Notes under the pieces: model-generated
Database searches by the model: none
What the model was told of the DNA's origin: nothing
The model's input: the letters and a program-made list of their open reading frames with translations, nothing else
From: Nitrobacter sp. NHB1
GTDB lineage: Bacteria > Pseudomonadota > Alphaproteobacteria > Rhizobiales > Xanthobacteraceae
Direction: 5' to 3'
Assembly: GCF_036964665.1 (NCBI RefSeq)
Contig: NZ_JBAMDA010000001.1
Span: forward strand, 744,001-808,000
Length of the DNA stretch: 64,000 nt
Translations under genes and position numbers: made by a program
Shown: piece after piece, positions 39,978 through 49,780 of the stretch
Numbering within the stretch: position 1 is the stretch's first letter
Layout of the letters: each line of letters starts with the position of its first letter

Positions 39978-40835
39978 ATGGCGGAAATCCCTCACGCGCA
40001 GGACCCGGAACAGATCGCTTACTGGAATGGGCCCGGCGGCCAGCGTTGGGTCGACCGGCAGCAGGTGCAGGATACGATGCTGGCGCCGGTGTCAGCCATC
40101 CTGCTCGATCGCGCCCAAGCCGTGCCGGGCGAACGCATCATCGATGTCGGCTGTGGTTGCGGCGCCACCACGCGGGCATTTGCGGAACAAGTCGGTGCTA
40201 CTGGCCGCGTTCTGGGCGTCGATATCTCGGCGCCGATGCTGGAGCGGGCCGGGCAAGTCGCACCGGAAGGCGCTCCGGTGGAGTTCCTGCTCGCCGACGC
40301 CACGGTGCATCCGTTCGAAGCGGCACGGTCCGATCTGATTGCCTCCCGGTTCGGCGTGATGTTCTTTGCGGAGCCGGCCGTGTCGTTCGCCAACCTGCGC
40401 CAGGCGTTGCGGCCGGGCGGCCGGCTGACATTCGCATGCTGGCGGGAGCCGCGGCTCAATCCATGGCTCATGGCCCCGCTCCAGGCGGCCTACAACCATG
40501 TTCCGAAACTTCCCGAACTCGGACCGGAAGACCCCGGCCCGTTCTCGTTCGCGTCCGAAGCGCGCGTTCACCGTATTCTCGGCCAGGCCGGTTTCTCCGA
40601 AATAGCAATGGAAGCTTGCGACCTCGCATTGGACATTTCGGTCGGCAGCGGGCTCGACGCCGCGGTCGAGTCCGCGCTTCAGATCGGTCCGGCCAGCCGT
40701 GCGCTTGAGGGGCAGCCTGTTGATGTCATCGCCGCGGCGACGAGGTCGATCCGTGAAGCGCTTGCTCCGTTCGTCAAAGGGCAGGCGGTCGTGCTTCCAG
40801 CATCGATCTGGATCGTGACCGCGCGCAACCCATGA
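39978..40835 (+). CDS. Class I SAM-dependent methyltransferase
   Basis: A 285-residue soluble methyltransferase of the Methyltransf_11/25 type. YWNGPGGQRWVDRQQ at the start and IIDVGCGCGATTRAFAEQVG (motif I, SAM binding) are followed by VLGVDISAPMLERAG (motif II), FLLADATVHPF and LRPGGRLTFACWRE. The first part resembles a group of actinobacterial and rhizobial methyltransferases of unknown substrate. It starts 36 bases after the tRNA-like copy and may belong to an accessory insertion between tRNA-Val and HU. The substrate is unknown. Confidence 0.88.
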   Translation: MAEIPHAQDPEQIAYWNGPGGQRWVDRQQVQDTMLAPVSAILLDRAQAVPGERIIDVGCGCGATTRAFAEQVGATGRVLGVDISAPMLERAGQVAPEGAPVEFLLADATVHPFEAARSDLIASRFGVMFFAEPAVSFANLRQALRPGGRLTFACWREPRLNPWLMAPLQAAYNHVPKLPELGPEDPGPFSFASEARVHRILGQAGFSEIAMEACDLALDISVGSGLDAAVESALQIGPASRALEGQPVDVIAAATRSIREALAPFVKGQAVVLPASIWIVTARNP

Positions 40836-40842
40836 TGGCGGA

Positions 40843-41163
40843 CTAGCAATATCCGTACAGTCCGCAAGCGTATGGTAACCGGTCGAAATAGAACGAGATC
40901 GCCGACCGATCTTCGTAGTAGGGGCGATAGTAGAAATCGTTCGGCCTCCCGTAATAGCCGGGCACCGGCGGAGGAATCCGAAAACGGTAGAGCGCGCTCT
41001 CGGGATAATCCTTCTCCTTCTCACGCACGACACGGGCACGCGGAGACGGAGCAGGCTCGGCGAAGATCGCGCCGATGCGGCTATGCACCGGAAGGTCAGC
41101 GGCTGACACCGTCGCTCCCGTGGCGGCGAGGCCGATGACCGCAAGCAGGATGGTGCGCAGCAT
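40843..41163 (-). CDS. Small secreted Tyr/Pro/Arg-rich hypothetical protein
   Basis: A 106-residue protein with a clear signal peptide (MLRTILLAVIGLAATGATVSA, cut before ADLPV). The mature part is rich in Pro, Tyr and Arg (IPPPVPGYYGRPNDFYYRPYY) and ends YACGLYGYC with two cysteines that could form a disulfide. Such short periplasmic proteins of unknown role are common in Bradyrhizobium relatives. It runs convergently to the methyltransferase gene, seven bases apart. Confidence 0.7.
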   Translation of the reverse strand: MLRTILLAVIGLAATGATVSAADLPVHSRIGAIFAEPAPSPRARVVREKEKDYPESALYRFRIPPPVPGYYGRPNDFYYRPYYEDRSAISFYFDRLPYACGLYGYC

Positions 41164-41291
41164 TTTTGAATCCTCGTTGATTCGAGGATCATATCTCCTG
41201 GCGTTTAGGAAAGATTAACGATGTCGTTGCGCGCTCTTCCGATCATGGCGTGGCATCCAAAACGCCATCATTGACCGCGATATCAGAGCCT

Positions 41292-42545
41292 TCAGGCGCG
41301 CTCTTCCCAGATCGCTGCGAGATGCACGATAGTCCGGACCGCGGCTTCCATGTCCTGCACGCTGACCCATTCGGTGCGTGAATGGAACGCGTGCTCGCCG
41401 GCGAAGATATTGGGACAGGGAAGCCCCATGAACGACAGCCGCGAGCCGTCGGTGCCGCCGCGAATGCTGCCCTTGACCGGTTCGAGACCGGCGCGGCGGA
41501 TCGCTTCCATGGCGTTGTCGACGATATCGGGATGACGATCCACAATCTGTTTCATGTTGCGATACTGCGGCTGGATGTCCAGCCGATACGTCGAGTGCGG
41601 AAAATCCGCCATGACACCACGGACGATTCCCTCCAGCAGAGTTTCCTTTTCCTTCAGCCCGCCATCGGTGAAATCGCGCACGATAAAGCTGAGTGTCGCA
41701 CGCTCCAGCGTGCTGCTGATGCCGGTCGGATGCAGGAATCCCTCGCGGCCGTCGGTGGTCTCGGGCGAGCAGGTGTCTTTCGGAAGCCGCTCCACAATAC
41801 GGGATGCGATCTTGATCGCATGTTCCATCCTGCCCTTGGCGAAGCCGGGATGGGCGCTGACGCCCTCGATCGTAATAACGGCGCCATCGGCCGAGAAGGT
41901 CTCGTCCTCGATATGACCCGCAGTCTCTCCGTCAACGGTGTAAGCGAAGTCTGCGCCCAGTTTTTCCAGATCGACCTTGTCGACGCCACGCCCGATTTCC
42001 TCGTCGGGCGTAAACAGGATTTTGATGGCGCCGTGCTGGATCCGGGGATCGGCAAGCAGAATCTGTGCGGCATCCATGATTTCGGCGACGCCCGCCTTGT
42101 TGTCGGCGCCGAGCAGCGTGGTGCCATCCGACGTAACGATGTCATTGCCGACCTGATCGGCCAGCGCCGGGTTGTCGTTGACGCGAATCACCTGCGACCG
42201 ATCGCCGCAGAGCTTGATGTCGCCGCCGCGATAATCCCTGACGATCTGCGGTCTGACGTTTGTTCCTGAACAATCCGGCGACGTGTCCATGTGGGAGCAG
42301 AAGCAAATGACGGGGACCCGCTTGGAACTGTTCGCGGGAATCGTCGCATAGACGTAACCCTGCCGGTCGAGGTGGGCATCCGCGATGCCGATCTCGTGCA
42401 ACTCGCGCACCAGCAGGTGTCCAAGATTCTTCTGCTTCTCGGTGGACGGACACGTGGAGGATGTCGGGTCCGACTGGGTGTCGATGACGACATAACGCAG
42501 GAAGCGCTCCGTCACCGTGTGCTTGAATGTCATGGGAGCGGCCAT
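41292..42545 (-). CDS. pepT: Peptidase T (tripeptide aminopeptidase)
   Basis: Zinc metallopeptidase of the M20 family that removes the N-terminal residue from tripeptides. The 417-residue protein shows FCSHMDTSPDCSG with the first zinc His and Asp, TLLGADNKAGVAEIMDAA with the bridging Asp, LFTPDEEIGRGVDKV with the catalytic Glu pair, the lid domain, and GGTDGSRLSFMGLPCPNIFAGEHAFHSRTEWV with the last ligand. It runs opposite to its neighbours, in the accessory stretch between lon and HU. Confidence 0.95.
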   Translation of the reverse strand: MAAPMTFKHTVTERFLRYVVIDTQSDPTSSTCPSTEKQKNLGHLLVRELHEIGIADAHLDRQGYVYATIPANSSKRVPVICFCSHMDTSPDCSGTNVRPQIVRDYRGGDIKLCGDRSQVIRVNDNPALADQVGNDIVTSDGTTLLGADNKAGVAEIMDAAQILLADPRIQHGAIKILFTPDEEIGRGVDKVDLEKLGADFAYTVDGETAGHIEDETFSADGAVITIEGVSAHPGFAKGRMEHAIKIASRIVERLPKDTCSPETTDGREGFLHPTGISSTLERATLSFIVRDFTDGGLKEKETLLEGIVRGVMADFPHSTYRLDIQPQYRNMKQIVDRHPDIVDNAMEAIRRAGLEPVKGSIRGGTDGSRLSFMGLPCPNIFAGEHAFHSRTEWVSVQDMEAAVRTIVHLAAIWEERA

Positions 42546-42681
42546 CGTATCTCAGGGCAGGGGCCGTCTATACAGGAAATCAGGCCAACCAAATCTGCCG
42601 TTCCGGCCTTTGCTCATTGCGATCGGTCGGGCAGGCGGATCCCCCGGCGGTTAAACCGGAGCGTCCTGATCCGCGTTCTGG

Positions 42682-42981
42682 TTAGATGGCTTCCTTGAGT
42701 TCTTTTGCAGCGCGAAATGCGACCTTCTTGGAGGCCTTGATCTGAATTTCCTCGCCGGTGGCCGGGTTGCGGCCCTTGCGGGCGGCGCGCTTGCGGACCT
42801 GAAGAATGCCGAGACCGACGATGCGGATCCGATCGCCCTTCTTGAGGTGCTTGGTGATGCGGGTGACCATGTCGCTCAAGATGGCCTCGGAGGCCTTCTT
42901 CGACAATTCATGGTCCTCGGCCAATGCCGCCGCGAGATGCTTCAGCGTCACGGTGCTCGGGGTCGCTGCTTTCTTCGCCAT
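42682..42981 (-). CDS. hupB: HU-type DNA-binding protein
   Basis: Nucleoid protein of 99 residues that binds and bends DNA without strong sequence need. The N-terminal helices (TLKHLAAALAEDHELSKKASEAILSDMVTRI), the GDRIRIVGLGILQVRKRAARKGRNPATGEEIQI saddle arm with the usual RxGRNPxTGE motif, and the Lys-rich start MAKKAATPST are all visible. ATG 42981 follows GAGGAGGGCC. The location near lon and nuo is conserved in the order. Confidence 0.94.
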   Translation of the reverse strand: MAKKAATPSTVTLKHLAAALAEDHELSKKASEAILSDMVTRITKHLKKGDRIRIVGLGILQVRKRAARKGRNPATGEEIQIKASKKVAFRAAKELKEAI

Positions 42982-43194
42982 ATATGGCCCTCCTCGTCGT
43001 TGATGGCTTCGGGACGCAAAGCGTATCAGGCCTTGGTTGATTCGGGGAGGCACCGACCACGCCGTTTTGCCTGTAAACAGCCGGTTTTTTGCATCGACCG
43101 CTCAAAAATGCCTGTCAGCCAAGGGGATTCGCAACTGCCTTGACTTGGAAAGGCCCCGCCTTTAAGTCCTCGGCTCTGTGCGGATACGACATCC

Positions 43195-43271
43195 GCGGGA
43201 GTAGCTCAGTTGGTTAGAGCGCCGCCCTGTCACGGCGGAGGTCGCGGGTTCGAGTCCCGTCTCTCGCGCCA
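43195..43271 (+). tRNA. tRNA-Asp (anticodon GUC)
   Basis: 77 bases with CCA encoded. Acceptor GCGGGAG pairs with CTCTCGC (one G-U), D arm AGCTCAGTTGGTTAGAGC, anticodon stem CCGCC/GGCGG around CTGTCAC giving GTC, and T arm CGGGTTCGAGTCCCG. Confidence 0.97.
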
Positions 43272-43453
43272 GTGTTTTCCGGCTTGATCTCCAACGCTCG
43301 GCTCTGACGCAAGGCTCCGGCGACGTAAAACGCCGGTGATGTAAGCTTCAGTAACGCTGGGGCGGTCCTCGCGGCCTGACATCGATAGGCAAAGCCGCCC
43401 TATAGCCGCTTTGGTCACCGAGCCGAAATCCAGGATCACCTCACCAGGCAAGA

Positions 43454-43648
43454 TCACCTCACCAGGGATGTCCCCGAACTGGATATCATCGTTGGCTGAC
43501 CGGCCTTGATCACATGCACGGTCTGGACGAAGTCGGTGCTCGGACGGAGGGAAGTGCCGAAAACTGTCAGCATGGCGCCTACGAAGAGTGCGACGACCAC
43601 GATCTTCAGGTGGGTGGCGCGGTCCGCGCTTTGGATCGAGTGGTTCAT
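43454..43648 (-). CDS. 64-residue single-span membrane peptide
   Basis: A short protein, [18 protein letters not shown] at the start, then one membrane helix ([18 protein letters not shown]) and a polar C-terminus with [25 protein letters not shown] gives a strong ribosome site before ATG 43648, which supports it as real. Similar short peptides with this N-terminus are, to my memory, frequent in Bradyrhizobium and Rhodopseudomonas; their role is unknown. It points away from the nuo operon. Confidence 0.65.
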   Translation of the reverse strand: MNHSIQSADRATHLKIVVVALFVGAMLTVFGTSLRPSTDFVQTVHVIKAGQPTMISSSGTSLVR

Positions 43649-43976
43649 GGTCGCCTCCTGTCTCCCGGCACCGCCGTGCGCCGTCGGACAGAGCAATAAA
43701 TGCGGTTTGTTTCAGCTACGCTTCGCGGGCTCTCCAAAATGGTTTCATTTGCCTGATTCCCGGACGCCGGCGTGGTGTCCGATGGAACGCGCGGGGCAAG
43801 GGGTTTGGCAGGCGGGATTTTCGGCCGAAGTGTCTTGTCAACCCGCAAAACCTCGGTCCCGGGTGCGTCAAAATAGGCTATCTTGCCACCCCTGTTGCAC
43901 TGGGCTAAAGCCTCTCAAAAGTTCCAATAGTCTAACAAATCTGCGGGTCGAGCGTCCGCAGCGAGGGGAAGCGCCG
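43649..43976 (+). promoter_or_regulatory. Upstream region of the nuo operon
   Basis: 328 bases between the small peptide gene and nuoA with no supported gene. It must hold the nuo promoter. I could not settle on a -35/-10 pair with correct spacing. The last 12 bases give GAGGGGAAG as nuoA ribosome site. Confidence 0.4.
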
Positions 43977-44342
43977 ATGGGCGGCATTTTGCAGAACTAT
44001 CTTCCGCTTGTGGTGTTTATCGGTATAGCGGCCGTGATCGGCGCTGTGCTACTGATCGCTCCCTTTATTGTCGCCTACCAGCAGCCTGACCCGGAGAAGC
44101 TTTCGGCCTATGAGTGCGGGTTCAACGCATTCGACGATGCCCGGATGAAGTTCGACGTCAGATTTTACCTGGTAGCTATTCTTTTCATCATTTTTGACCT
44201 TGAAGTCGCATTCCTGTTTCCCTGGGCGGTCACGCTCGGCAAGCTTGGAGCGACGGGCTTCTGGTCGATGATCGTCTTTCTTGGCGTGTTGACCGTCGGC
44301 TTTGCCTACGAATGGAAGAAAGGCGCGCTCGAATGGGATTGA
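43977..44342 (+). CDS. nuoA: NADH-quinone oxidoreductase subunit A
   Basis: Membrane subunit of respiratory complex I, near the quinone site. The 121-residue protein has three membrane helices and the conserved loop [43 protein letters not shown] between helices 1 and 2, whose Cys and acidic residues are typical of ND3. ATG 43977 follows GAGGGGAAG. First gene of the complete nuoA-N operon; its end overlaps nuoB by ten bases. Confidence 0.96.
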   Translation: MGGILQNYLPLVVFIGIAAVIGAVLLIAPFIVAYQQPDPEKLSAYECGFNAFDDARMKFDVRFYLVAILFIIFDLEVAFLFPWAVTLGKLGATGFWSMIVFLGVLTVGFAYEWKKGALEWD

Positions 44343-44947
44343 GCTCTCCTGGCACGAAGGTCGCGAATGCTGCGTTCTCCGTCGGCGGTCCTCGCGTGGC
44401 TCCGGCAGCGGCCTCGATTCTGGATCCCCGGACCGGCCGGCCGGTGGGAGCCAGCGATCCGTATTTCCTCGAGGTCAATCACGAACTGTCCGACAAGGGC
44501 TTCTTCGTCGCCGCGACCGACGACCTCATCACCTGGGCGCGCACCGGCTCGCTGATGTGGATGACCTTCGGTCTTGCCTGCTGCGCGGTCGAGATGATGC
44601 AGGTTTCGATGCCGCGCTATGATGTCGAGCGCTTCGGCTTTGCACCGCGCGCCTCGCCGCGGCAGTCGGACGTGATGATCGTCGCCGGCACGCTGACCAA
44701 CAAGATGGCGCCCGCGCTGCGCAAGGTCTACGACCAGATGCCGGAACCGCGCTACGTTATCTCGATGGGATCGTGCGCCAACGGTGGCGGCTACTACCAC
44801 TATTCCTATTCGGTGGTGCGCGGCTGCGACCGGATCGTGCCGATCGATGTCTACGTGCCGGGCTGTCCGCCGACGGCTGAAGCGCTTCTCTACGGCATTC
44901 TGCTGTTGCAGAAAAAGATCCGGCGAACTGGAACTATCGAACGTTAA
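44333..44947 (+). CDS. nuoB: NADH-quinone oxidoreductase subunit B
   Basis: Peripheral subunit carrying cluster N2, the last [4Fe-4S] centre before quinone. The 204-residue protein has [12 protein letters not shown] with the tandem cysteines, [41 protein letters not shown] with the other two cluster cysteines. The N-terminus is longer and Pro/Ala-rich than in E. coli, as in related genera. I choose ATG 44333, within the end of nuoA. Confidence 0.96.
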   Translation: MGLSSPGTKVANAAFSVGGPRVAPAAASILDPRTGRPVGASDPYFLEVNHELSDKGFFVAATDDLITWARTGSLMWMTFGLACCAVEMMQVSMPRYDVERFGFAPRASPRQSDVMIVAGTLTNKMAPALRKVYDQMPEPRYVISMGSCANGGGYYHYSYSVVRGCDRIVPIDVYVPGCPPTAEALLYGILLLQKKIRRTGTIER

Positions 44948-44959
44948 AGGTTTGAAGGA

Positions 44960-45580
44960 ATGGACGACAGCAGGCTCGATGCCTTGGGTCAGATGATCGT
45001 TGCCACGCTTCCGGGCGCGGCCATCGGCCATTCCCTGGCGTTCGGTCAATTGAGTATCACGGTCGAGGTCGCGAAGATTGTCGAGGTCGCTCGTTTCATC
45101 CGCGACGATCAGCGTTGCCGCTTCGTCAACATCACCGACGTGACCGCGGTCGACTATCCGGGCCGCGAGAAGCGCTTTGACGTGGTCTATCACTTCCTGT
45201 CGCCGACGCTGAATACCCGCATTCGTCTGAACGCCCAGGCCTCGGAGACCACGCAGGTGCCATCGTTGATCGATGTGTTTCCCGGCGCAGACTGGTTCGA
45301 ACGCGAGACCTACGACCTCTACGGCGTGATATTCACCGGCCACCCCGACATGCGGCGTTTGTTGACCGACTATGGGTTCGAAGGACATCCGCTACGCAAG
45401 GATTTTCCGCTGACGGGTTTCGTCGAGGTGCGTTACGACGATGCCGAGAAGCGGGTCGTGTACGAGCCGGTGCGTCTCAATCAGGAATTCCGCAAATTCG
45501 ATTTCATGTCGCCGTGGGAAGGCGCGGACTATCCGCTGCCGGGTGACGAGAAGGCGACCGGCGGCAAGGCGGGTGGCTGA
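44960..45580 (+). CDS. nuoC: NADH-quinone oxidoreductase subunit C
   Basis: Peripheral-arm subunit (30-kDa type) that packs against NuoD. The 206-residue protein has the family signature [47 protein letters not shown]. It is separate from nuoD, unlike the fused NuoCD of E. coli. GAAGGA precedes ATG 44960, and the stop shares one base with the nuoD start (TGATG). Confidence 0.96.
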   Translation: MDDSRLDALGQMIVATLPGAAIGHSLAFGQLSITVEVAKIVEVARFIRDDQRCRFVNITDVTAVDYPGREKRFDVVYHFLSPTLNTRIRLNAQASETTQVPSLIDVFPGADWFERETYDLYGVIFTGHPDMRRLLTDYGFEGHPLRKDFPLTGFVEVRYDDAEKRVVYEPVRLNQEFRKFDFMSPWEGADYPLPGDEKATGGKAGG

Positions 45581-46788
45581 TGACCGAAGCACTTGGTACC
45601 GAAACTCCCGGTATGCGCAACTTCACCATCAATTTCGGCCCGCAGCATCCGGCGGCGCACGGCGTGTTGCGCCTGGTGCTGGAGCTGGATGGTGAGGTGG
45701 TCGAGCGCGTCGATCCCCACATCGGTCTGCTTCACCGCGGCACCGAGAAGCTGATCGAGCAAAAGACCTACCTTCAGGCGATACCGTACTTCGATCGGCT
45801 CGATTATGTCGCGCCGATGAACCAGGAGCATGCTTTCTGTCTCGCTGCCGAAAAGCTGCTGGGGATCGCGGTGCCCCGCCGCGGACAGTTGATCCGGGTG
45901 CTCTACTGCGAGATCGGCCGCATTCTCTCGCACCTTCTCAATGTTACTACGCAGGCGCTGGATGTCGGTGCGCTCACGCCGCCGCTGTGGGGCTTCGAGG
46001 AACGCGAGAAGCTGATGATGTTCTACGAGCGCGCCTCGGGCTCGCGGATGCATGCCGCATATTTCCGCATCGGCGGCGTGCATCAGGACCTGCCGCCGAA
46101 GCTGATCGATGACATCGACGCCTGGTGCGATCCGTTCCTTCAGGTCGTGGCTGATCTCGATGCGTTGCTGACCGACAGCCGCATTTTCAAGCAACGCAAC
46201 GTCGATATCGGCGTGGTCAGCTTGAAGCAGGCCTGGGAATGGGGTTTCTCCGGCGTCATGGTCCGCGGCTCCGGTGCTGCCTGGGATTTGCGCAAGGCGC
46301 AACCCTACGAATGCTATGCCGAAATGGACTTCGATATTCCGATCGGTAAGAACGGCGACTGCTACGATCGCTATCTCATCCGCATGGAAGAGATGCGGCA
46401 ATCGGCGCGGATCATGAAGCAGTGCATCGCCAAGTTGCGCGCCGCCGACGGGCAGGGGCCGGTGGCGATCGAAGACAACAAGATTTTCCCGCCGCGTCGC
46501 GGTGAAATGAAGCGTTCGATGGAAGCGTTGATCCATCACTTCAAGCTTTACACCGAAGGCTTTCGCGTTCCTGCCGGAGAGGTCTACGCGGCGGTGGAAG
46601 CGCCCAAAGGAGAGTTCGGCGTCTTTCTCGTTTCCGATGGCAGCAACAAGCCATACAAGTGCAAGATCCGCGCGCCGGGTTTTGCGCATCTGCAGGCGAT
46701 GGATTTCATCTGCAAGGGCCACCTGCTGGCGGACGTTTCCGCTATTCTCGGTTCGCTCGACATCGTGTTCGGAGAGGTCGACCGGTGA
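45580..46788 (+). CDS. nuoD: NADH-quinone oxidoreductase subunit D
   Basis: The 49-kDa-type subunit that forms the quinone pocket with NuoB. The 402-residue protein starts [26 protein letters not shown], has [28 protein letters not shown] with the quinone-site His/Tyr environment, and the C-terminal IVFGEVDR. It is translationally coupled to nuoC. Its stop TGA overlaps a GTG start of the inserted FkbM methyltransferase gene. Confidence 0.97.
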   Translation: MTEALGTETPGMRNFTINFGPQHPAAHGVLRLVLELDGEVVERVDPHIGLLHRGTEKLIEQKTYLQAIPYFDRLDYVAPMNQEHAFCLAAEKLLGIAVPRRGQLIRVLYCEIGRILSHLLNVTTQALDVGALTPPLWGFEEREKLMMFYERASGSRMHAAYFRIGGVHQDLPPKLIDDIDAWCDPFLQVVADLDALLTDSRIFKQRNVDIGVVSLKQAWEWGFSGVMVRGSGAAWDLRKAQPYECYAEMDFDIPIGKNGDCYDRYLIRMEEMRQSARIMKQCIAKLRAADGQGPVAIEDNKIFPPRRGEMKRSMEALIHHFKLYTEGFRVPAGEVYAAVEAPKGEFGVFLVSDGSNKPYKCKIRAPGFAHLQAMDFICKGHLLADVSAILGSLDIVFGEVDR

Positions 46789-47750
46789 TCGCACAGCCGC
46801 CGATCCAGTTCGACCGGACCTCCGGTGTTCTTCAGGGAGCTAACCCTTGGGAGCGCGCGGCGTCGCTGGCGCTGGTGGCAGGTTCCAAGGTGTCGTCGCT
46901 GTTTTCGCATCGCGGCTACAACTGGTGCGCCAACCTGTTGCGCAAGACGTTGCCGGAGCGTGATATCGCCGTCAGGCTCAATTCCGACGCCACGTTCGCG
47001 TTTCCCTATGGCGACGGTTATTGGAGCAAGCTGCTCAATCGCTCCTTCAAGTATGAAGAGGAGCTTGAACTGCTGTTTCGCGCTTCCGCCGACGTCGACT
47101 ACACGCTGCTCGATTGCGGCGCCAATTACGGCTACTGGTCGGTGCTGGTGTCCAGCAAGCCGTTCGGATCGCGCAAGGCGATCGCGATCGAGCCGTCGTC
47201 GAAGAATTTCGTCAGGCTGTCGAATAACGCTGACATTAACGGCAACCGCTTCGAGGTGATGCAGAGCGCCATTGGCGCGACCCGCGGCACTGCGCGCTTG
47301 TCCGGCACCAAGCACGAAGCCTTCAGCATCGCCGGCGACGCCGATGCCGGCGGGGAGAACGTGCCGGTGCTGACGCTCGATAACCTGCTCGACGACGGCC
47401 GAATTTCGCCCGATGGCAAGCACCTCATCAAGCTCGACGTTGAAGGCGTCGAGATCGAAGCCATCAAGGGTGGCACCCGCGTGCTGCAAGGCGATGCCGT
47501 GATCCTGTGCGAGGAACACGGCAATGACCGGAACCACACCGTTTCGCGCTACATTCTTGAGCAGACGCCGCTAACGCTGATCGTGCACGATCCGGCCAAC
47601 GGCCGCTTCGAGACGCTGACAGAGCTTTCCATTCTGGATCGCATCAAGGTCGCCTCCCACGTTGGGTACAACGTGTTCGGAACCTCAAGCGCATTCTGGC
47701 AAGATCGTTTTCGCCGCCTGAACGCGACCGCGTCGCAACGTGTTCATTGA
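46785..47750 (+). CDS. FkbM-family methyltransferase embedded in the nuo operon
   Basis: A 321-residue SAM-dependent methyltransferase. [19 protein letters not shown] is the SAM-binding motif, [22 protein letters not shown] the acidic-loop motif, and [16 protein letters not shown] the hallmark of FkbM O-methyltransferases. The GTG start shares GTGA with the nuoD stop, and nuoE begins 14 bases after the end, so it is cotranscribed with complex I genes. It is not a known complex I subunit. Substrate is unknown: sugar or lipid O-methylation, or a complex I residue, are all open. Base use does not differ visibly from the neighbours. Confidence 0.88.
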   Translation: MIAQPPIQFDRTSGVLQGANPWERAASLALVAGSKVSSLFSHRGYNWCANLLRKTLPERDIAVRLNSDATFAFPYGDGYWSKLLNRSFKYEEELELLFRASADVDYTLLDCGANYGYWSVLVSSKPFGSRKAIAIEPSSKNFVRLSNNADINGNRFEVMQSAIGATRGTARLSGTKHEAFSIAGDADAGGENVPVLTLDNLLDDGRISPDGKHLIKLDVEGVEIEAIKGGTRVLQGDAVILCEEHGNDRNHTVSRYILEQTPLTLIVHDPANGRFETLTELSILDRIKVASHVGYNVFGTSSAFWQDRFRRLNATASQRVH

Positions 47751-47764
47751 GAGACTAGAGTACG

Positions 47765-48451
47765 ATGTCCGTTCGCCGCCTGGCACCGAAAGAACAGCAG
47801 CCCGAGAGTTTCGCGTTCAGCGCGGAGAATCTCGTTTTTGCCAAAAAACAGATCGAGCAATATCCGCCCGGTCGCCAGGCGTCCGCGGCCATCGCTATCC
47901 TGTGGCGCGCGCAGGAACAGCACGACGGCTGGGTGTCGGAAGCCGCGATTCGCGTCGTGGCTGACATGCTGGATATGCCCTACATCCGGATGCTGGAGAT
48001 CGCGACCTTTTATACGATGTTCCAGTTGCAGCCGGTCGGCAAGAAAGCGCATATCCAGGTCTGCGGCACGACGCCGTGCCGGTTGCGCGGCGCTGAGGAC
48101 ATCCTCGCCGTCTGCAAGAGCCGCATCCATCACGATCCCTTCCACCTCTCGAAAGATGGCGACTTCAGTTGGGAAGAGGTCGAGTGTCTTGGCGTCTGCG
48201 TCAACGCGCCGATGGTGCTGATCTGGAAAGACACCTACGAGGATCTGACGAAGGAGAATTTCGGTAAGGTGCTGGACGGGTTCGCCTCGGGCCAACCGCC
48301 GAAGCCCGGTCCCCAGATCGACCGCCAGTTTTCCGCACCCGTCGGCGGCCCGACCACGTTGAATACGGCGGCTGCGAAAGGCGAGGGGGGACAGCGGGCC
48401 AGCGCCCGGCCGGCACCCGCCGATGACGCGAGCAAAAAGGGCAAAAGCTGA
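47765..48451 (+). CDS. nuoE: NADH-quinone oxidoreductase subunit E
   Basis: The 24-kDa-type subunit with the [2Fe-2S] cluster N1a. The 228-residue protein has the thioredoxin-like fold with [16 protein letters not shown] and [15 protein letters not shown], giving the four cluster cysteines. About 60 residues after the fold are Pro/Gly/Ala-rich and low-complexity ([17 protein letters not shown]), an extension seen in relatives. Its stop shares one base with the nuoF ATG. Confidence 0.96.
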   Translation: MSVRRLAPKEQQPESFAFSAENLVFAKKQIEQYPPGRQASAAIAILWRAQEQHDGWVSEAAIRVVADMLDMPYIRMLEIATFYTMFQLQPVGKKAHIQVCGTTPCRLRGAEDILAVCKSRIHHDPFHLSKDGDFSWEEVECLGVCVNAPMVLIWKDTYEDLTKENFGKVLDGFASGQPPKPGPQIDRQFSAPVGGPTTLNTAAAKGEGGQRASARPAPADDASKKGKS

Positions 48452-49776
48452 TGCTCGACGACAAGGATCGCATCTTCCGCAACCTCTACGGTCTCGGCGA
48501 CTGGCGGCTCGCCGGCGCTCGCCGCCGTGGCGCATGGGACGGCACCAAGGCGATTATCGACAAGGGCCGTGACTGGATTGTCAGCGAGATGAAGGCGTCG
48601 GGCCTGCGCGGCCGCGGCGGCGCTGGATTCCCGACCGGCATGAAATGGTCCTTCATGCCGAAGGACAACGCCGACGGCCGCCCGAGCTATCTCGTCGTCA
48701 ATGCCGACGAGTCCGAGCCGGGTACCTGCAAGGATCGCGAGATCATGCGGCACGATCCGCATCTTTTGATCGAGGGCTGTCTGCTGGCCGGCGTCGGCAT
48801 GGGCGCCCATGCCGGCTATATCTACATTCGCGGCGAATTCATCCGTGAGCGCGAGCACCTCCAGGTCGCCATCGACGAGGCCTACGCGGCCAAACTGATC
48901 GGCAAGGATAATATCCACGGCTTCCCGTTCGATCTGTACGTCGCCCATGGCGCGGGGGCGTACATCTGCGGCGAGGAGACAGCGCTGCTGGAGAGCCTTG
49001 AAGGCAAAAAAGGCCAGCCGCGGCTGAAGCCGCCATTCCCGGCCAATGTCGGTCTCTACGGTTGCCCGACGACCGTGAACAACGTCGAGTCGATTGCGGT
49101 GGCGCCGGATATCCTGCGCCGCGGCGCGGCCTGGTTCGCCGGGATCGGCCGTCCCAACAATGTCGGCACCAAGCTGTTTTGTATTTCGGGCCACGTCGAA
49201 CGCCCCTGTAACGTCGAAGAGGCGATGGGGATCACGTTTCGTGAATTGATCGACACCCATTGCGGCGGCATCCGCGGCGGCTGGAATAATCTCAAGGCGG
49301 TTATTCCGGGCGGCTCGTCGGTGCGCATGGTGCCGGCCGAGCAGATTATCGATACGCCGATGGATTTCGACAGCCTCGGCAAGCTGCGCTCCGGCCTCGG
49401 CACCGCCGCCGTCATCGTCATGGACAAGTCGACCGACCTGATCCGGGCGATCGCGCGCATTTCCTATTTCTACAAGCACGAGAGTTGCGGCCAGTGTACG
49501 CCGTGCCGGGAGGGGACCGGCTGGATGTGGCGGGTGCTGACCCGGATGGCCGAAGGCCGTGCCCACAAGCGCGAGATCGATATGCTGCTCGAGGTCACCA
49601 AGCAGGTCGAAGGTCATACCATCTGCGCGCTCGGCGACGCTGCGGCCTGGCCGATCCAGGGACTGATCGCGCACTTCCGTCACGAGATCGAGGCGCGCAT
49701 CGACCAGTATTCGCACAACGCCGACCGCGACGATCAGGGCATCCTCGATCCCGCGCGCATGGTCGCGGCGGAGTAG
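48451..49776 (+). CDS. nuoF: NADH-quinone oxidoreductase subunit F
   Basis: NADH- and FMN-binding subunit that starts electron flow. The 441-residue protein has the glycine-rich NADH/FMN region [65 protein letters not shown], and [15 protein letters not shown] plus a later [11 protein letters not shown] Cys for cluster N3. Translation is coupled to nuoE by the TGATG junction. Confidence 0.97.
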   Translation: MLDDKDRIFRNLYGLGDWRLAGARRRGAWDGTKAIIDKGRDWIVSEMKASGLRGRGGAGFPTGMKWSFMPKDNADGRPSYLVVNADESEPGTCKDREIMRHDPHLLIEGCLLAGVGMGAHAGYIYIRGEFIREREHLQVAIDEAYAAKLIGKDNIHGFPFDLYVAHGAGAYICGEETALLESLEGKKGQPRLKPPFPANVGLYGCPTTVNNVESIAVAPDILRRGAAWFAGIGRPNNVGTKLFCISGHVERPCNVEEAMGITFRELIDTHCGGIRGGWNNLKAVIPGGSSVRMVPAEQIIDTPMDFDSLGKLRSGLGTAAVIVMDKSTDLIRAIARISYFYKHESCGQCTPCREGTGWMWRVLTRMAEGRAHKREIDMLLEVTKQVEGHTICALGDAAAWPIQGLIAHFRHEIEARIDQYSHNADRDDQGILDPARMVAAE

Positions 49777-49780
49777 GGCC

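Noticed and set aside
39774-39995. 73-codon minus-strand frame with WWAARDSNS
   Set aside because: A known artefact of reading antisense to tRNA-like DNA; no ribosome site.
43230-43457. 75-codon minus-strand frame ending in RRDSNPRPPP
   Set aside because: Same artefact, antisense to tRNA-Asp.
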